Positions 19,511 through 19,767 of a DNA stretch of 19,767 bases are shown here, one piece after another. The translations under genes were made by a program, and so were the position numbers. This DNA is from Ophryocystis elektroscirrha (Eukaryota > Apicomplexa > Conoidasida > Neogregarinorida > Ophryocystidae): the NCBI GenBank assembly GCA_030141585.1, contig JAQIFP010000027.1, positions 1 to 19,767 of the forward strand. Direction: 5' to 3'. How positions within the stretch are numbered: the stretch's first letter is position 1; the number at the start of each line of letters is the position of its first letter. The notes beneath the pieces were generated by a model. It did no database searches. It was not told the origin of the DNA and was given only the letters and a program-made list of their open reading frames with translations.

Positions 19511-19767
19511 AAAAAATCAATATTGTATTGAATTATTTTACAAAAATCTAGTACTGAAAAGAATCATATAAAAATATATAAAATATATATAATTTGGATA
19601 TTATCAAACATATATGCATAATTAGTTTAATTAAGTAATATATATATATATATAATACATATCGTACATATAATGCATATATATATACATATATAGATAC
19701 ATATATGTATACATATATAAATAAATATATATATACACCTAAGTAAGTGTATGTACATGTATATATA
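19511..19767. repeat. AT-rich tract with TATA/GTATAC palindromic repeats
   Basis: The sequence is dominated by TATATA, ACATATATG and TATGTATACATATA-type words. No exon was seen. It is most simply the 3' part of an intron of the minus-strand gene ending at 19246, or intergenic sequence. Confidence 0.55.

Noticed and set aside
1..19767. tRNA, rRNA, snRNA or transposon sequences
   Set aside because: None was recognised by eye on either strand: no convincing B-box/T-loop pairing, no U6 or U2 core, no transposase or reverse-transcriptase motifs. A covariance-model scan would be decisive.
1..19767. Bacterial contamination or an alternative genetic code
   Set aside because: Spliceosomal introns occur in every gene reconstructed here, all families are eukaryotic, and TAA, TAG and TGA all end genes at family-consistent positions.

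Overview
The window is a slice of a very AT-rich nuclear genome from an intron-rich, probably unicellular eukaryote. Every recognisable gene is a eukaryotic housekeeping gene: histone chaperone, spliceosome, proteasome assembly, tRNA methylation, GPI anchor, CoA and deoxynucleotide synthesis. TAA, TAG and TGA all act as stops, so the standard code fits. Nothing bacterial, viral or transposon-like was seen. The lineage cannot be fixed by reading alone. Extreme AT content, tiny introns and tightly packed genes would suit a parasitic or otherwise streamlined protist, but that is inference.

The simple ORFs hide most of the coding content, because most introns are tiny (28-42 nt, GT...AG) and often carry a run of 10-25 A on the sense strand. 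I rebuilt the genes by joining exons in matching phase. Each complete model gives a total divisible by three, and the recognised ones line up with their families across the junctions.

Layout, left to right: a (ATAATAT)n repeat tract and the 3' part of HIRA (+, to 1382); RBMX2/IST3 (-, 1632-2750); an unrecognised polytopic membrane protein (+, 2791-4835); ribonucleotide reductase large subunit (+, 5066-7760); PSMG4-like proteasome chaperone (-, 7919-8301); an unknown proline/lysine-rich protein (-, 8359-9049); TRM5 tRNA m1G37 methyltransferase (-, 9292-10917); PIG-Q/GPI1 (-, 11011-13973); PPCS phosphopantothenate-cysteine ligase (+, 13985-15383); a coiled-coil, acidic-serine and LOTUS-domain protein (+, 15526-19208) whose last intron is swollen to 2 kb by an AT satellite; and the 3' exon of an unknown minus-strand gene (19246-19506).

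The genes do not form one pathway. Their common features are compactness (divergent start codons 11 and 40 bp apart, neighbouring gene ends 37-93 bp apart) and a two-class intron population. About 39 of about 56 reconstructed introns are 28-42 nt. The remainder are 60-2050 nt, and many of the longer ones carry AT simple repeats. RBMX2, encoded here, belongs to the RES spliceosomal complex.
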